This document shows positions 34,306 through 43,665 of a stretch of DNA of 64,000 nucleotides, one piece after another. How positions within the stretch are numbered: the stretch's first letter is position 1; each line of letters begins with the position of its first letter. The stretch comes from Streptomyces hyderabadensis (GTDB taxonomy: Bacteria > Actinomycetota > Actinomycetes > Streptomycetales > Streptomycetaceae). A program made the translations under genes and the position numbers. Location of the stretch: NCBI RefSeq assembly GCF_020404845.1, contig NZ_JAIOJZ010000001.1, positions 1 through 64,000 on the forward strand, read 5' to 3'. The notes under the pieces were generated by a model. That model worked only from the letters and a program-made list of their open reading frames with translations. It did no database searches and had not been told where the DNA came from.

Positions 34306-34686
34306 TCAGGAGTCGAAGCGCGCCTGCTGCAGGTACTCCGGGTTCGGATCGAGCGCCGCCGCCAGCCGGAAGTGGCGCCTGGCCTGGTCCGGGCAGCCCC
34401 GGCGTTCGTAGGTGCGGGCGAGGGCGAAGTGCGCGAAGGCGTTGTCCGGCTCGCGCTCCAGGACGATCGTGAACTCCAGCTCGGCCGGTCGCAGCTGCGC
34501 CGCCGCGAAGAAGGCACGCGCCCGCAGCAGCCGGGCCGCGGTGTTCTCGGGATGGGCGCCGATGACGCCGTCGAGCAGTTTCACCGCGCCGCGCGGGTCC
34601 CGCGCCGCGAGCAGTTGCTCGGCGGCACGGAAGTCGATGACGTCCGTCTCCGGAGTACGTCCGGTCGGACCGCTTGTCTCGGGCAC
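34306..34686 (-). CDS. Tetratricopeptide-repeat protein
   Basis: 126 aa with about three TPR units: RAAEQLLAARDPRGAVKLLDGVIGAHPEN near residues 20-48, AARLLRARAFFAAAQLRPAELEFTIVLEREPDN near 50-82 and AFAHFALARTYERRGCPDQARRHFRLAAALDPN near 83-115. It is soluble and probably acts as a protein-binding adaptor. The start is GTG (cac at 34684-34686), with GGAAGGACTC about 10 bases upstream. The coaE gene is transcribed towards it from 50 bases upstream in the opposite order, so the two share the minus strand. Confidence 0.85.
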   Translation of the reverse strand: MPETSGPTGRTPETDVIDFRAAEQLLAARDPRGAVKLLDGVIGAHPENTAARLLRARAFFAAAQLRPAELEFTIVLEREPDNAFAHFALARTYERRGCPDQARRHFRLAAALDPNPEYLQQARFDS

Positions 34687-34735
34687 GGCAGAGTCCTTCC
34701 CTCGCTGGGACGGATCAACGCACGCGCCGGATCCG

Positions 34736-35338
34736 CTATTCCGTGTGCGCCCTGCGCACCAGTTCGTCCCAGACCTCCTTGACGCGCCGCCGCAGCTCCT
34801 CCAGCGGTACGTCGTTGTCCACGACCACGTCCGCGATCTGCCGGCGCTGCTCGCGCGTCGCCTGGGCGGCCATGCGGGCCCGGGCGTCCTGCTCGGTCAT
34901 GCCGCGCAGCCGCACCAGCCGGTCGAGCTGGGTGGCCGGGTCGGCGTCCACGACGACCACGAGGTCGTACAGCGGCGCCAGGCCGTTCTCCGTGAGCAGG
35001 GGGACGTCGTGGACGACGACGGCGTCCTCGGCGGCGGCCTCTTCCAGGGCGCGGGAGCGCTCACCGACCAGGGGGTGCACGATGCCGTTCAGGACGGCCA
35101 GCTTCTCCGGGTCGGCGAACACGATCGCGCCCAGTTTCGGCCGGTCCAGAGCGCCGTCCTCGGTGAGGACGTCCTCGCCGAAGGCCGCCACGACCGCGGC
35201 GAGTCCCGGTGTGCCGGGGGCGACGACCTCGCGCGCGATCCGGTCGGCGTCGATCAGTACGGCGCCGTGTTCGACGAGGAGCCGGGACACCTCGCTCTTG
35301 CCCGCGCCGATCCCGCCGGTCAAGCCTACTTTCAGCAT
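34736..35338 (-). CDS. coaE: Dephospho-CoA kinase
   Basis: 200 aa. It phosphorylates dephospho-CoA at the ribose 3'-hydroxyl, the last step of coenzyme A synthesis. [17 protein letters not shown] at residues 5-21 is the P-loop, [17 protein letters not shown] near 30 the substrate-binding region, and [13 protein letters not shown] near 107 the conserved PLL/E motif. [22 protein letters not shown] near 138 forms the lid. TAAGCT (35346-35351, minus strand) lies 7 bases before the ATG, so it is probably leaderless. The PAC2 gene lies 32 bases upstream on the same strand. Confidence 0.96.
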   Translation of the reverse strand: MLKVGLTGGIGAGKSEVSRLLVEHGAVLIDADRIAREVVAPGTPGLAAVVAAFGEDVLTEDGALDRPKLGAIVFADPEKLAVLNGIVHPLVGERSRALEEAAAEDAVVVHDVPLLTENGLAPLYDLVVVVDADPATQLDRLVRLRGMTEQDARARMAAQATREQRRQIADVVVDNDVPLEELRRRVKEVWDELVRRAHTE

Positions 35339-35370
35339 GGGCGGAAGCTTAGGGGGTGCCGCTCACGCCG

Positions 35371-36309
35371 TCAGTTGTCGCCCTCCCGCTCGGCGAGGAA
35401 CCGTTCGAACTCGCGGCCGATCTCGTCCGCCGAGGGAATCTCGACGGGCTCGGCGAGCATGTTGCCCCGGGTCTCGGCACCGGCGGCCGCGTCGTACTGG
35501 TGCTCCAGGCCCTGGACGAGGGCGGTGAGCTCCTCGTCGCCCTCCTGGATCTGCCGGTCGATCTCCGTCTGGGTGCGGTGGGCGTCCGTGCGCAGGCTGT
35601 GCGCGATGCCGGGCAGGACCAGTCCGGTCGCCGCGGTGATCGCCTCCAGGACGGTCAGCGCCGCGTCCGGATAGGCGGAGCGGGCGATGTAGTGCGGGAC
35701 GTGCGCGGCGACACCGAGCACGTCGTGGCCGGCCTGCGCGAGCCGGTACTCGACCAGCGCCTCCGCGCTGCCGGGGACCTGCGCCTCCTCGAAGGGGCTG
35801 CGGTGGCCGGGCACCAGGTCGGTGCGGGTGCCGTGCGGGGTGATGCCGACGGGGCGGGTGTGCGGCACGCCCATCGGGATGCCGTGGAAGCTCACCGAGA
35901 GGCGGACGCCGAGCCGCTCCACGATCTGCCGTACGGCGGCGGCGAAGCGCTCCCACTCGACGTCCGGCTCGGGGCCCGACAGAAGCAGGAAGGGGGCCCC
36001 GGTGGCGTCCTGGACGAGCCGCACCTCGATGGTGGGCTCCTCGTAGTCCGTCCAGGTGTCCCGCTTGAAGGTCAGCAGCGGCCGGCGCGCGCGGTAGTCC
36101 ACGAGCCGGTCGTGGTCGAAGCGGGCGACGACCTGGTGGGGCAGCGCGTCGAGCACCTGGTCGACGATCTGGTCGCCGGTCTCCCCGGCGTCGATGTATC
36201 CGTCGAAGTGGTACAGCATGACCAGTCCGGCCGACTCCTGGGCGAGTGCCATGTCGACGACGGCAAGGCCCTTCGGCTCCCAGGCGTACAAATCCTGCGG
36301 ATCAAGCAC
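35371..36309 (-). CDS. PAC2-family protein (proteasome assembly chaperone-like)
   Basis: 312 aa. The PAC2 fold is recognised by [23 protein letters not shown] near residue 31, [20 protein letters not shown] near 62, [15 protein letters not shown] near 97 and [14 protein letters not shown] near 130. In actinobacteria such proteins are thought to bind the proteasome or other complexes. The GTG at 36309 ([10 protein letters not shown]) is chosen, with AGGAGGGGAG upstream; an in-frame GTG nine codons upstream is the alternative. It lies between rpsA and coaE and is separated from rpsA by a strong terminator. Confidence 0.88.
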   Translation of the reverse strand: MLDPQDLYAWEPKGLAVVDMALAQESAGLVMLYHFDGYIDAGETGDQIVDQVLDALPHQVVARFDHDRLVDYRARRPLLTFKRDTWTDYEEPTIEVRLVQDATGAPFLLLSGPEPDVEWERFAAAVRQIVERLGVRLSVSFHGIPMGVPHTRPVGITPHGTRTDLVPGHRSPFEEAQVPGSAEALVEYRLAQAGHDVLGVAAHVPHYIARSAYPDAALTVLEAITAATGLVLPGIAHSLRTDAHRTQTEIDRQIQEGDEELTALVQGLEHQYDAAAGAETRGNMLAEPVEIPSADEIGREFERFLAEREGDN

Positions 36310-36380
36310 AGTGACCGCTCCCCTCCTCGTGTTCACATGTCACAACGCCCTTGCGGGGTGGGGCATTCCCGGGGAGACAC

Positions 36381-36419
36381 ACCGAAGGGGCCGCACCTCG
36401 GAAGGTGCGGCCCCTCGGT
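36381..36419 (-). terminator. Strong terminator downstream of rpsA
   Basis: ACCGAAGGGGCCGCACCT (36381-36398) pairs with AGGTGCGGCCCCTCGGT (36403-36419), with one bulged A and a CGGA tetraloop. It begins about 50 bases after the rpsA stop. Confidence 0.85.
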
Positions 36420-36470
36420 CAACCGCTGTACGTCAACCGCTGAGGGTCAACGGCCGGTGTGTGCAGAGCT

Positions 36471-37979
36471 TCAGCTCTGGCCGCCGGCGAGCTTCTCGCG
36501 CAGCGCGGCCAGCGCCTCGTCCGACGCCAGGGCGCCGGAGTTGTCGCCGCCCTCGGAGGAGTAGGAACCGCCGCCACCGCCACCGGACGCGGCCTGGGCC
36601 GTGCCCGCGGTGTCGCCACCCTCGGCAGCGGCCTTCTCGTCCGCCTCGCGGGACTTGATGACCTGCGCCTGGTGCTGCTCGAAGCGCTGCTGCGCCTCGG
36701 CGTACTGGGTCTCCCAGGCCTCGCGCTGGGTCTCGTAGCCCTCGAGCCAGTCGTTGGTCTCGGGGTCGAAGCCCTCGGGGTAGATGTAGTTGCCCTGGTC
36801 GTCGTAGGACGCGGCCATGCCGTACAGGGTCGGGTCGAACTCGACCGCCGACGGGTCGGCACCGAAGGCCTCGTTGGCCTGCTTCAGCGAGAGGCTGATG
36901 CGGCGGCGCTCGAGGTCGATGTCGATGACCTTGACGAAGATCTCGTCGTTGACCTGGACGACCTGCTCCGGGATCTCCACGTGGCGCTCGGCCAGCTCGG
37001 AGATGTGGACCAGACCCTCGATGCCCTCGTCCACGCGGACGAACGCACCGAACGGCACCAGCTTCGTGACCTTGCCGGGCACGACCTGGCCGATCTGGTG
37101 GGTGCGGGCGAACTGCTGCCACGGGTCTTCCTGGGTCGCCTTCAGCGACAGGGAGACGCGCTCGCGGTCCATGTCGACGTCGAGGACCTCGACGGTGACC
37201 TCCTGGCCGACCTCGACGACCTCGGACGGGTGGTCGATGTGCTTCCAGGACAGCTCGGAGACGTGGACCAGACCGTCGACGCCACCCAGGTCCACGAAGG
37301 CACCGAAGTTGACGATCGAGGAGACGACGCCGGACCGCACCTGACCCTTCTGGAGGGTGGTGAGGAAGGTCTGGCGGACCTCGGACTGGGTCTGCTCCAG
37401 CCAGGCACGGCGGGACAGGACCACGTTGTTGCGGTTCTTGTCCAGCTCGATGATCTTCGCCTCGAGCTCCTTGCCCACGTAGGGCTGGAGGTCGCGGACG
37501 CGGCGCATCTCGACCAGGGAGGCCGGGAGGAAGCCGCGGAGGCCGATGTCGAGGATGAGACCACCCTTGACGACCTCGATGACGGTACCGGTGACGATGC
37601 CGTCCTCTTCCTTGATCTTCTCGATGGTGCCCCAGGCACGCTCGTACTGGGCGCGCTTCTTCGAGAGGATCAGGCGGCCTTCCTTGTCCTCCTTCTGGAG
37701 GACGAGGGCCTCGATCTCGTCACCGACGGCGACGACCTCGTTGGGGTCGACGTCGTGCTTGATCGAGAGCTCGCGGCTCGGGATGACACCTTCGGTCTTG
37801 TAACCGATGTCGAGCAGGACCTCGTCCCGGTCGACCTTCACGATGACGCCGTCGACGATGTCGCCGTCGTTGAAGTACTTGATCGTCTCGTCGATCGCGG
37901 CGAGGAAGGCTTCCTCGTTACCGATGTCGTTGACCGCAACCTGCGGGGTGGTGGCGGTGGTCTCGGTGCTGCTCGTCAT
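36471..37979 (-). CDS. rpsA: 30S ribosomal protein S1
   Basis: 502 aa with four S1 RNA-binding domains instead of the six of E. coli, as is normal for actinobacteria: about residues 38-105 (DGVIVKVDRDEVLLDIGYKTEG), 122-190 (TGTVIEVVKGGLILDIGLRGF), 208-275 (SGVVSSIVNFGAFVDLGGVDG) and 292-360 (PGKVTKLVPFGAFVRVDEG). A helical region and a Gly/Ser-rich tail follow. It recruits mRNA to the 30S subunit, although much of this genome looks leaderless. The ATG is at 37979 (MTSSTETTATTPQ). The frame is open upstream but only through the leader. A HrdB-type promoter lies about 190 bases before the ATG. Confidence 0.97.
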   Translation of the reverse strand: MTSSTETTATTPQVAVNDIGNEEAFLAAIDETIKYFNDGDIVDGVIVKVDRDEVLLDIGYKTEGVIPSRELSIKHDVDPNEVVAVGDEIEALVLQKEDKEGRLILSKKRAQYERAWGTIEKIKEEDGIVTGTVIEVVKGGLILDIGLRGFLPASLVEMRRVRDLQPYVGKELEAKIIELDKNRNNVVLSRRAWLEQTQSEVRQTFLTTLQKGQVRSGVVSSIVNFGAFVDLGGVDGLVHVSELSWKHIDHPSEVVEVGQEVTVEVLDVDMDRERVSLSLKATQEDPWQQFARTHQIGQVVPGKVTKLVPFGAFVRVDEGIEGLVHISELAERHVEIPEQVVQVNDEIFVKVIDIDLERRRISLSLKQANEAFGADPSAVEFDPTLYGMAASYDDQGNYIYPEGFDPETNDWLEGYETQREAWETQYAEAQQRFEQHQAQVIKSREADEKAAAEGGDTAGTAQAASGGGGGGSYSSEGGDNSGALASDEALAALREKLAGGQS

Positions 37980-38177
37980 GTGGGAAAGGGCTCCGGTACG
38001 GACATTGAAGTCGTAGGTACTGCTTACGCCGGGAGCCCGTTTCGCTCTGCAGAAGCCGGACAGCCAAGTAAGCGTCACCGAAAATCGCTGGTGACGCCTC
38101 GAGAACCGAGGGGACATACAACAGATGCGAGCGCGACCTGCTACGTCTGAGGTGCGCAGGCCCGCAGCGCAACTTGT
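37980..38177 (-). other. Long 5' leader of rpsA
   Basis: About 190 bases between the predicted transcript start and the ATG. It contains a short hairpin, CCTCG/CGAGG at 38097-38111. No ribosomal-protein autoregulatory motif is recognisable. This and the next 170 bases account for the 371-base gene-free gap to the methyltransferase. Confidence 0.6.
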
Positions 38178-38206
38178 AGCATACGGGGGCAGCCGGGCAG
38201 GGTCAA
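38178..38206 (-). promoter_or_regulatory. HrdB-type promoter of rpsA
   Basis: On the minus strand TTGACC (38206-38201), 17 bases and TATGCT (38183-38178). Spacing and sequence are close to the vegetative consensus, as expected for a ribosomal protein gene. Confidence 0.8.
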
Positions 38207-38350
38207 TGCGCGAAGCCGCACACCCGGGGCGGATCGTCGCATACCCGGCACAAGAGCCGTCCCCCGAGGCCACGCGGCCCCCTGGTCACCCTGGCGCGAC
38301 ACGCGGGGCGGGCGGCACGGAAGAGCCCGCAGACTAGTACGAGGGAGCCG

Positions 38351-39166
38351 GTCATCCAAGAGGGAGTCGAAGCGTCCGAGCCGGAGGCGACCCGGCGTGC
38401 CGCAGGTGTCACGGAGAGTTCCCGCGCCAACCGCGGCTGGTGGGACCGGAACGCGGACGAGTACCAGACCGAGCACGGCACGTTCCTCGGCGACGACCGC
38501 TTCGTGTGGTGTCCCGAGGGTCTGGACGAGGTGGAGGCGGAGCTGCTCGGCCCGCCGGAGGAGCTGAAGGGCAAGGACGTCCTGGAGATCGGCGCCGGCG
38601 CCGCCCAGTGTTCGCGCTGGCTGACCGCGCAGGGGGCCCGTCCGGTCGCCCTGGACCTCTCCCACCGCCAGCTGCAGCACGCCCTGCGCATCGGCGGCTC
38701 GTTCCCCCTGGTGTGTGCCGACGCGGCCGTCCTGCCCTTCGCGGACGGCAGCTTCGACCTGGCGTGCTCGGCGTACGGGGCGCTGCCGTTCGTCGCCGAC
38801 CCGCGGCTGGTGCTGCGGGAGGTGCGCCGGGTGCTGCGTCCCGGCGGCCGCTTCGTCTTCTCGGTGACGCACCCGCTGCGCTGGGCGTTCCCGGACGAGC
38901 CGGGCCCCGAGGGGCTGTCGGTGTCCGCCTCGTACTTCGACCGGACGCCGTACGTCGAGCAGGACGACGAGGGCCTCGCGGTGTACGTGGAGCACCACAG
39001 GACGCTCGGCGACCGGGTGCGGGACGTGGTGACGTCCGGGTTCCGGCTGGTGGACCTGGTGGAGCCGGAGTGGCCGGACTGGAACACCTCGGAGTGGGGC
39101 GGCTGGTCGCCGCTGCGCGGGCACCTGATCCCGGGGACGGCGATCTTCGTCTGCGAGCGCGACTGA
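38351..39166 (+). CDS. Class I SAM-dependent methyltransferase without a canonical start codon
   Basis: The frame encodes about 271 aa if read from GTC 38351 (or 270 from ATC 38354). DVLEIGAGAAQCSRWLTAQG near residue 77 is Rossmann motif I, and VALDLSHRQLQHALRIG near 100 the next strand. The conserved N-terminal segment SRANRGWWDRNADEYQTEHG near 24-43, seen in close relatives, lies upstream of the first in-frame GTG (38504), so that GTG would cut into the family domain. No in-frame ATG, GTG or TTG exists between that point and the previous stop. GAGGGAG lies 4-8 bases before GTC/ATC. A non-standard start or a base change of GTG to GTC is implied. Confidence 0.82.
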   Translation, partial: VIQEGVEASEPEATRRAAGVTESSRANRGWWDRNADEYQTEHGTFLGDDRFVWCPEGLDEVEAELLGPPEELKGKDVLEIGAGAAQCSRWLTAQGARPVALDLSHRQLQHALRIGGSFPLVCADAAVLPFADGSFDLACSAYGALPFVADPRLVLREVRRVLRPGGRFVFSVTHPLRWAFPDEPGPEGLSVSASYFDRTPYVEQDDEGLAVYVEHHRTLGDRVRDVVTSGFRLVDLVEPEWPDWNTSEWGGWSPLRGHLIPGTAIFVCERD

Positions 39167-39233
39167 GCCGTACCGGAGCGTCGCGGCCACGCGCGCGTGG
39201 AGGGCGGTTTCGCGGACGTACGACACTGGGGGC

Positions 39234-41846
39234 GTGATCCGTTACGACGCCCTGGACGCGCTGCCCGTGCGCGGTGCCCTGCCCGCGCTGCACGACGCCC
39301 TGGAGGGGCACGGCACGGCGGTGCTGGTGGCGCCGCCCGGCACCGGCAAGACGACGCTGGTGCCGCTGGCGCTGGCCGGGCTGCTGGACGGGCAGGAGGC
39401 TCCCGCGCGGCGCGTGGTCGTGGCCGAGCCGCGGCGGATCGCGGCGCGGGCGGCGGCCCGGCGGATGGCGTGGCTGCTGGGCGAGAAGCCGGGCGAGCGC
39501 GTCGGGTACACCGTGCGCGGCGAGCGGGTGGTCGGGCACCGCACGCGCGTGGAGGTCGTCACGACCGGTGTACTGCTGCAGCGGCTCCAGCGGGACCAGG
39601 AGCTGACGGGCGTCGACGCGGTGGTGCTGGACGAGTGCCACGAGCGGCATCTGGACGCGGACACGTCGGCGGCGTTCCTGTGGGACGTGCGGCAGGCGCT
39701 GCGTCCCGAGCTGCGGCTGGTGGCCGCGTCGGCGACGACGGACGCGGAGGGCTGGTCCCGGCTGCTGGGCGACGCGCCGGTCGTCGAGGCGCGGGGCGTG
39801 TCGTACCCCGTCGAGGTCGTGTGGGCGCCACCGGTACGGCCGGTGCGGCCGCCGCACGGGATGCGGGTGGACCCGGCGCTGCTCGCCCACGTGGCCTCGG
39901 TGGTGCGGCGGGCGCTGGCCGAGCGGGACGGGGACGTGCTGTGTTTCCTGCCGGGCGTCGGGGAGATCTCCCGCGTCGCCGGGCAGCTGGGGGCGCTCGG
40001 GGACGTGGACGTGCTCCAGGTGCACGGTCGGGCGCCCGCGGCCGTGCAGGACGCGGTGCTGGCGCCCGGGGCGCGGCGCAGGGTGGTGCTGGCGACCGCG
40101 GTGGCCGAGTCGTCGCTGACGGTCCCGGGCGTGCGGGTGGTGGTGGACGCGGGTCTGGCGCGGGAGCCGCGGGTGGACCACGCGCGCGGGCTGAGCGCGC
40201 TGACGACGGTACGGGCCTCACGGGCGGCGGCGCGGCAGCGGGCGGGCCGGGCCGGCCGTGAGGCGCCGGGAGTGGTGTACCGCTGCTGGGCGGAGGCGGA
40301 GGACGCCCGTCTGCCGCGGTTCCCGGCGCCGGAGATCAAGCTGGCCGACCTGACGGCGTTCGCGTTGCAGGCGGCCTGCTGGGGCGATCCGGACGCGTCC
40401 GGCCTGGCGCTGCTCGATCCGCCGCCGGGCGGGGCGATGGCGGCGGCCCGGTCGGTGCTGGCGGCGGTCGGCGCGGTGGACCCGGCCGGCCGGGCCACGG
40501 AGCGAGGCGTACGGCTGGCCCGCCTCGGCCTGCACCCCCGGCTGGGCCGTGCGCTCCTGGACGCGACGGAGCTGAGCGCGGCCGTCCCGCCCCGGGCCGC
40601 CCCGGCACCCGCGGGCGGCTCCGGGGCCGGGTCCGGGAGCGGCGGGCCCGGGACCGGCGCGTCCCGGGTGGGGGGCCGCGGGGGCGATGTGGTGGCCGAG
40701 GTGGTGGGGCTGTTGAGCGAGGAGGCGCCGCGGGAGTACGGGGACGACCTCGTGTCCGTGCTGCGGGCGGCTCGGCGGGGCGGGGACGCGTACGGGGCGC
40801 GGTGGCGGGCCGAGGTGCGGCGGCTGCGGGACGCGGTGGCGGGCGGGGACGGCGGGCGGGGGCAGTCGGCCGGTGACGACGCCCTCGCCGGGCTGGTGGC
40901 CGCGCTGGCGTTTCCCGAGCGGGTGGCCAGGAAGGACGGCGGTTCGTACCTGATGGTGTCCGGCACCCGGGCGGAGCTGCCGGAGGCGTCCGCGCTGCGC
41001 GGGGCACCCTGGATCGCGGTCGCCGTGGCGGACCGGCCCGTGGGCAGGGGGCACGCGCGCGTGCAGCTCGGCGCGGCCGTCGACGAGGAGACCGCCCGGC
41101 TCGCGGCCCGGGCGCTGCTGACGGAGCGGGACGAGGTGCACTGGGCCGACGGCGACGTGGTGGCCCGGCGGGTCGAACGGCTCGGGGCGGTGGAACTGGC
41201 GGTGCGGGCCCTCACCGACGCCGACCCCGCCCTCGTACGGGCCGCGTTGCTGGAGGGGCTGCGGCGGGAGGGGCTGGGGCTGCTGGGCCGGTGGGCCGAC
41301 GCCGAGCTGCTGCGCAAGCGGCTCGCGTTCCTGCGCCGGCACCTCGGTGAGCCCTGGCCGGACGTCACCGACGACGCCCTGCTCGCGCGCGCGGACGAGT
41401 GGCTGGAGCCCGAGCTGGGCCGGGCCCGGCTCCGCGCCGACCTGGGGCGGATCGACGCCGGGCAGGCGCTGGCGCGGCTGCTGCCCTGGGCCTGTGGGGA
41501 AGCGGCGCGGCTCGACGAGCTGGCCCCCGAGCGGATCCTCGTCCCCAGCGGGTCCAGGATCCGGATCGACTACGGCGACCCCGAGCAGCCCGTCCTGGCC
41601 GTGAAGTTGCAGGAGATGTTCGGGCTCCAGCGGTCACCCGAGGTCGCCGGGGTGCCGCTCCTCGTGCACCTGCTCTCCCCCGCCGGCCGCCCCGCCGCGG
41701 TCACCGCCGACCTGGCCTCGTTCTGGCAGGACGGCTACAAGGGCGTACGGGCGGAGCTGCGCGGCCGGTATCCGAAGCATCCGTGGCCCGAGGACCCGGC
41801 CACGGCGGAGCCGACGCGGTACACGAAGGCCCGGCTCGGCAGGTGA
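39234..41846 (+). CDS. hrpB: ATP-dependent helicase HrpB
   Basis: 870 aa DExH helicase. VLVAPPGTGKTTLVPLALAG near residue 30 is Walker A, VVLDECHERHLDAD near 132 is motif II (DECH), VAASATTDAEGW near 163 is motif III, and ARQRAGRAGREAPGVVYR near 336 is motif VI. The C-terminal HrpB domain (FWQDGYKGVRAELRGRYPKHPWPEDP near 830) confirms the family. HrpB has no fixed substrate and in some bacteria affects stress survival. A Gly/Ser-rich insert of about 40 residues occurs near 460. The start is GTG. It converges with the lytic transglycosylase across a bidirectional terminator. Confidence 0.93.
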   Translation: MIRYDALDALPVRGALPALHDALEGHGTAVLVAPPGTGKTTLVPLALAGLLDGQEAPARRVVVAEPRRIAARAAARRMAWLLGEKPGERVGYTVRGERVVGHRTRVEVVTTGVLLQRLQRDQELTGVDAVVLDECHERHLDADTSAAFLWDVRQALRPELRLVAASATTDAEGWSRLLGDAPVVEARGVSYPVEVVWAPPVRPVRPPHGMRVDPALLAHVASVVRRALAERDGDVLCFLPGVGEISRVAGQLGALGDVDVLQVHGRAPAAVQDAVLAPGARRRVVLATAVAESSLTVPGVRVVVDAGLAREPRVDHARGLSALTTVRASRAAARQRAGRAGREAPGVVYRCWAEAEDARLPRFPAPEIKLADLTAFALQAACWGDPDASGLALLDPPPGGAMAAARSVLAAVGAVDPAGRATERGVRLARLGLHPRLGRALLDATELSAAVPPRAAPAPAGGSGAGSGSGGPGTGASRVGGRGGDVVAEVVGLLSEEAPREYGDDLVSVLRAARRGGDAYGARWRAEVRRLRDAVAGGDGGRGQSAGDDALAGLVAALAFPERVARKDGGSYLMVSGTRAELPEASALRGAPWIAVAVADRPVGRGHARVQLGAAVDEETARLAARALLTERDEVHWADGDVVARRVERLGAVELAVRALTDADPALVRAALLEGLRREGLGLLGRWADAELLRKRLAFLRRHLGEPWPDVTDDALLARADEWLEPELGRARLRADLGRIDAGQALARLLPWACGEAARLDELAPERILVPSGSRIRIDYGDPEQPVLAVKLQEMFGLQRSPEVAGVPLLVHLLSPAGRPAAVTADLASFWQDGYKGVRAELRGRYPKHPWPEDPATAEPTRYTKARLGR

Positions 41847-41852
41847 CCGGCT

Positions 41853-41881
41853 CCCGGCGGGGCGGGGAGCGCCCCGCCGGG
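41853..41881. terminator. Bidirectional terminator between hrpB and the transglycosylase gene
   Basis: CCCGGCGGGGCG (41853-41864) and CGCCCCGCCGGG (41870-41881) form a perfect 12-base-pair stem with a GGGAG loop, 6 bases after the hrpB stop and 11 bases before the convergent stop. Confidence 0.85.
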
Positions 41882-41892
41882 CGGGACGGTGG

Positions 41893-43665
41893 CTACGCCG
41901 CCGGTGCCGTCGACTCCCCGGTCGACGGGTCCGGTGTCGGCTCGGCCGCCTTGGCCACGTTCAGGGTGATGTCGAGCTTGGCGCCGCCCGGTGTGGTGAG
42001 CCGGAGGATGTACGTGCCCTCGGCGTCGTCGGCGTACAGCTTCGGCAGCTCCAGCAGACCCTTGGCGTCGGTCTTCCGGCCGGTCAGCGTACGGACGGCG
42101 GTCCCGTCGGCGTCCTTGAAGTAGGGGCCCTTGTCGCTCTCGGTCGGGTCGTCCTTGGACTTGATGAGGGTCGCGGTCACGGCGACCTGGTCCGCGACGG
42201 CGCCCTTGAGGGTGGCCTTCACCGCGACCGGGTCGGCGAACTCGCCGCCCGGCGTGCACGTCAGCTCCGTCGCACCGGTGCTGGTGAGGGTGTCGGCGGC
42301 GCGCTCGGTGACGGTCGCCCGGTAGTCGAGGCCCGGGACGGTACGGCCGATCACGGTGGCGCGGACGGTGAACCCGCCGGTCTGCTCACCCGCCACCAGC
42401 GCGGGCGCGACGGCCACGCCGGAGGCGTCGGTGGTGACCGCGGCGACCTTGTCGCCGCCGGTGAAGGCGGCGTCCGTGTCGCCCAGGACGGTGAAGCGGA
42501 TGCGCACCTTGCCGACGGCCTTCCCGGCCTTGGTCTCGGCGCGGGCGCTGATCCTCTTGGCGAACGTGTCGCCCGCGCTCGCGGTGAGCCCCGTGGTGCC
42601 GGCGTTCTCCAGGTGGTGAACCGTGTCGGTGGGGGTGGGGGCGGGCGTGGGGGTCTCGGTCGGCGGTGTCGGGTCCTTGGGCGGCGTGGAGGGGGTGGTG
42701 CTCGGCCCGCCGGGATCGGTGGGCGTGCCCGACGACGGTGGCTTGCTCGCGCTCTGGGACGGGCTCGGCGTCGCCCCGCCGGGAGTTTGCGACCCGGTGC
42801 TCGCGCCCGGCGAGGGGTCGGCACCGGCGCCGGGGTCGTCGCTGCGGCCGACCGGGAGGCTGCCGGTGCCGTCCGGGATCTCGTGGGTGCCCTTGCGGTA
42901 GTGCTCCAGCCACGACAGGACCGTGTACAGGTAGGTTTGCGAGTTGTTGTAGCTGAGGATCGCGCTCTTCAGGTCGGCCCGGTCGGACAGGTCCCAGCCG
43001 TTGCGGCACAGGTAGTGGCCGGCGGCGAGCGCGGCGTCGTAGACGTTGTTGGGGTCTTCCTTGCCGTCGCCGTTGCCGTCGCGGCCCGCCCAGGCCCAGG
43101 TGGACGGGATGAACTGCATGGGGCCGACGGCGTTGTCGTAGCTGCTGTTGCCGTCGTAGACGCCGTTGTCGGTGTCCTTGATGAGCGCGAAGCCGTTGCC
43201 GTCGAGCTGCGGGCCGATGATGCGGCCGATGGTGGTGCCGGCCGCGTCGACACGGCCGCCGCGGGCCTGACCGGACTCCACCTTGCCGATGGCGGCCAGC
43301 AGTTGCCACGGCAGGTTGCAGCCGGGCTTGGCCCGGCGCAGCTCCGACTCGGCCTTCTTGTAGGCGTCGAGGACGGTGGCGGGGATGCCGGTCTCGGACG
43401 AGTCCCGGGAGGACGGGGTGCCCGTGGTCGGGGCGGGGTTGGGGCTGTTGAGGGGCGGCAGGTCGGTGTAGTAGGGCGAGTTGCCCGTGGCGCTCTCCTC
43501 GGAGGGCGTGTCGGACGTCGGCACGTTGTCGGCGGTGGTCTGTCTGCCGTTGGCGTCGGCCGTCACGTCGGGGGCCTGGGACGCGGACAGGGCCGCGACC
43601 GCGACCGCCGCCACGGTGGTGGTGACCGCCGCCTTGCGGAGCCTCCTGTCGAAATGCGCCGCCAT
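41893..43665 (-). CDS. Secreted lytic transglycosylase-domain protein
   Basis: 590 aa. A signal or signal-anchor segment lies at residues 11-30 (AAVTTTVAAVAVAALSASQA). The MltB-type lytic transglycosylase domain covers about residues 100-260: LPWQLLAAIGKVESGQARGG near 118 holds the catalytic Glu, and DNAVGPMQFIPSTWAWAGRD near 176 the substrate groove. A Pro/Ser/Thr-rich linker (residues 265-350) leads to a C-terminal region of two Ig-like repeats (VRIRFTVLGDTDAAFTGGDK and VAVTATLIKSKDDPTESDKG). It should cut peptidoglycan outside the membrane; the Ig-like part may bind the wall. The ATG has GGGAGGGG upstream. Confidence 0.88.
   Translation of the reverse strand: MAAHFDRRLRKAAVTTTVAAVAVAALSASQAPDVTADANGRQTTADNVPTSDTPSEESATGNSPYYTDLPPLNSPNPAPTTGTPSSRDSSETGIPATVLDAYKKAESELRRAKPGCNLPWQLLAAIGKVESGQARGGRVDAAGTTIGRIIGPQLDGNGFALIKDTDNGVYDGNSSYDNAVGPMQFIPSTWAWAGRDGNGDGKEDPNNVYDAALAAGHYLCRNGWDLSDRADLKSAILSYNNSQTYLYTVLSWLEHYRKGTHEIPDGTGSLPVGRSDDPGAGADPSPGASTGSQTPGGATPSPSQSASKPPSSGTPTDPGGPSTTPSTPPKDPTPPTETPTPAPTPTDTVHHLENAGTTGLTASAGDTFAKRISARAETKAGKAVGKVRIRFTVLGDTDAAFTGGDKVAAVTTDASGVAVAPALVAGEQTGGFTVRATVIGRTVPGLDYRATVTERAADTLTSTGATELTCTPGGEFADPVAVKATLKGAVADQVAVTATLIKSKDDPTESDKGPYFKDADGTAVRTLTGRKTDAKGLLELPKLYADDAEGTYILRLTTPGGAKLDITLNVAKAAEPTPDPSTGESTAPAA

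Noticed and set aside
36418..36450. Repeat of GTCAACCGCTG after the rpsA terminator
   Set aside because: Two short copies only and no sign of a mobile element or array.
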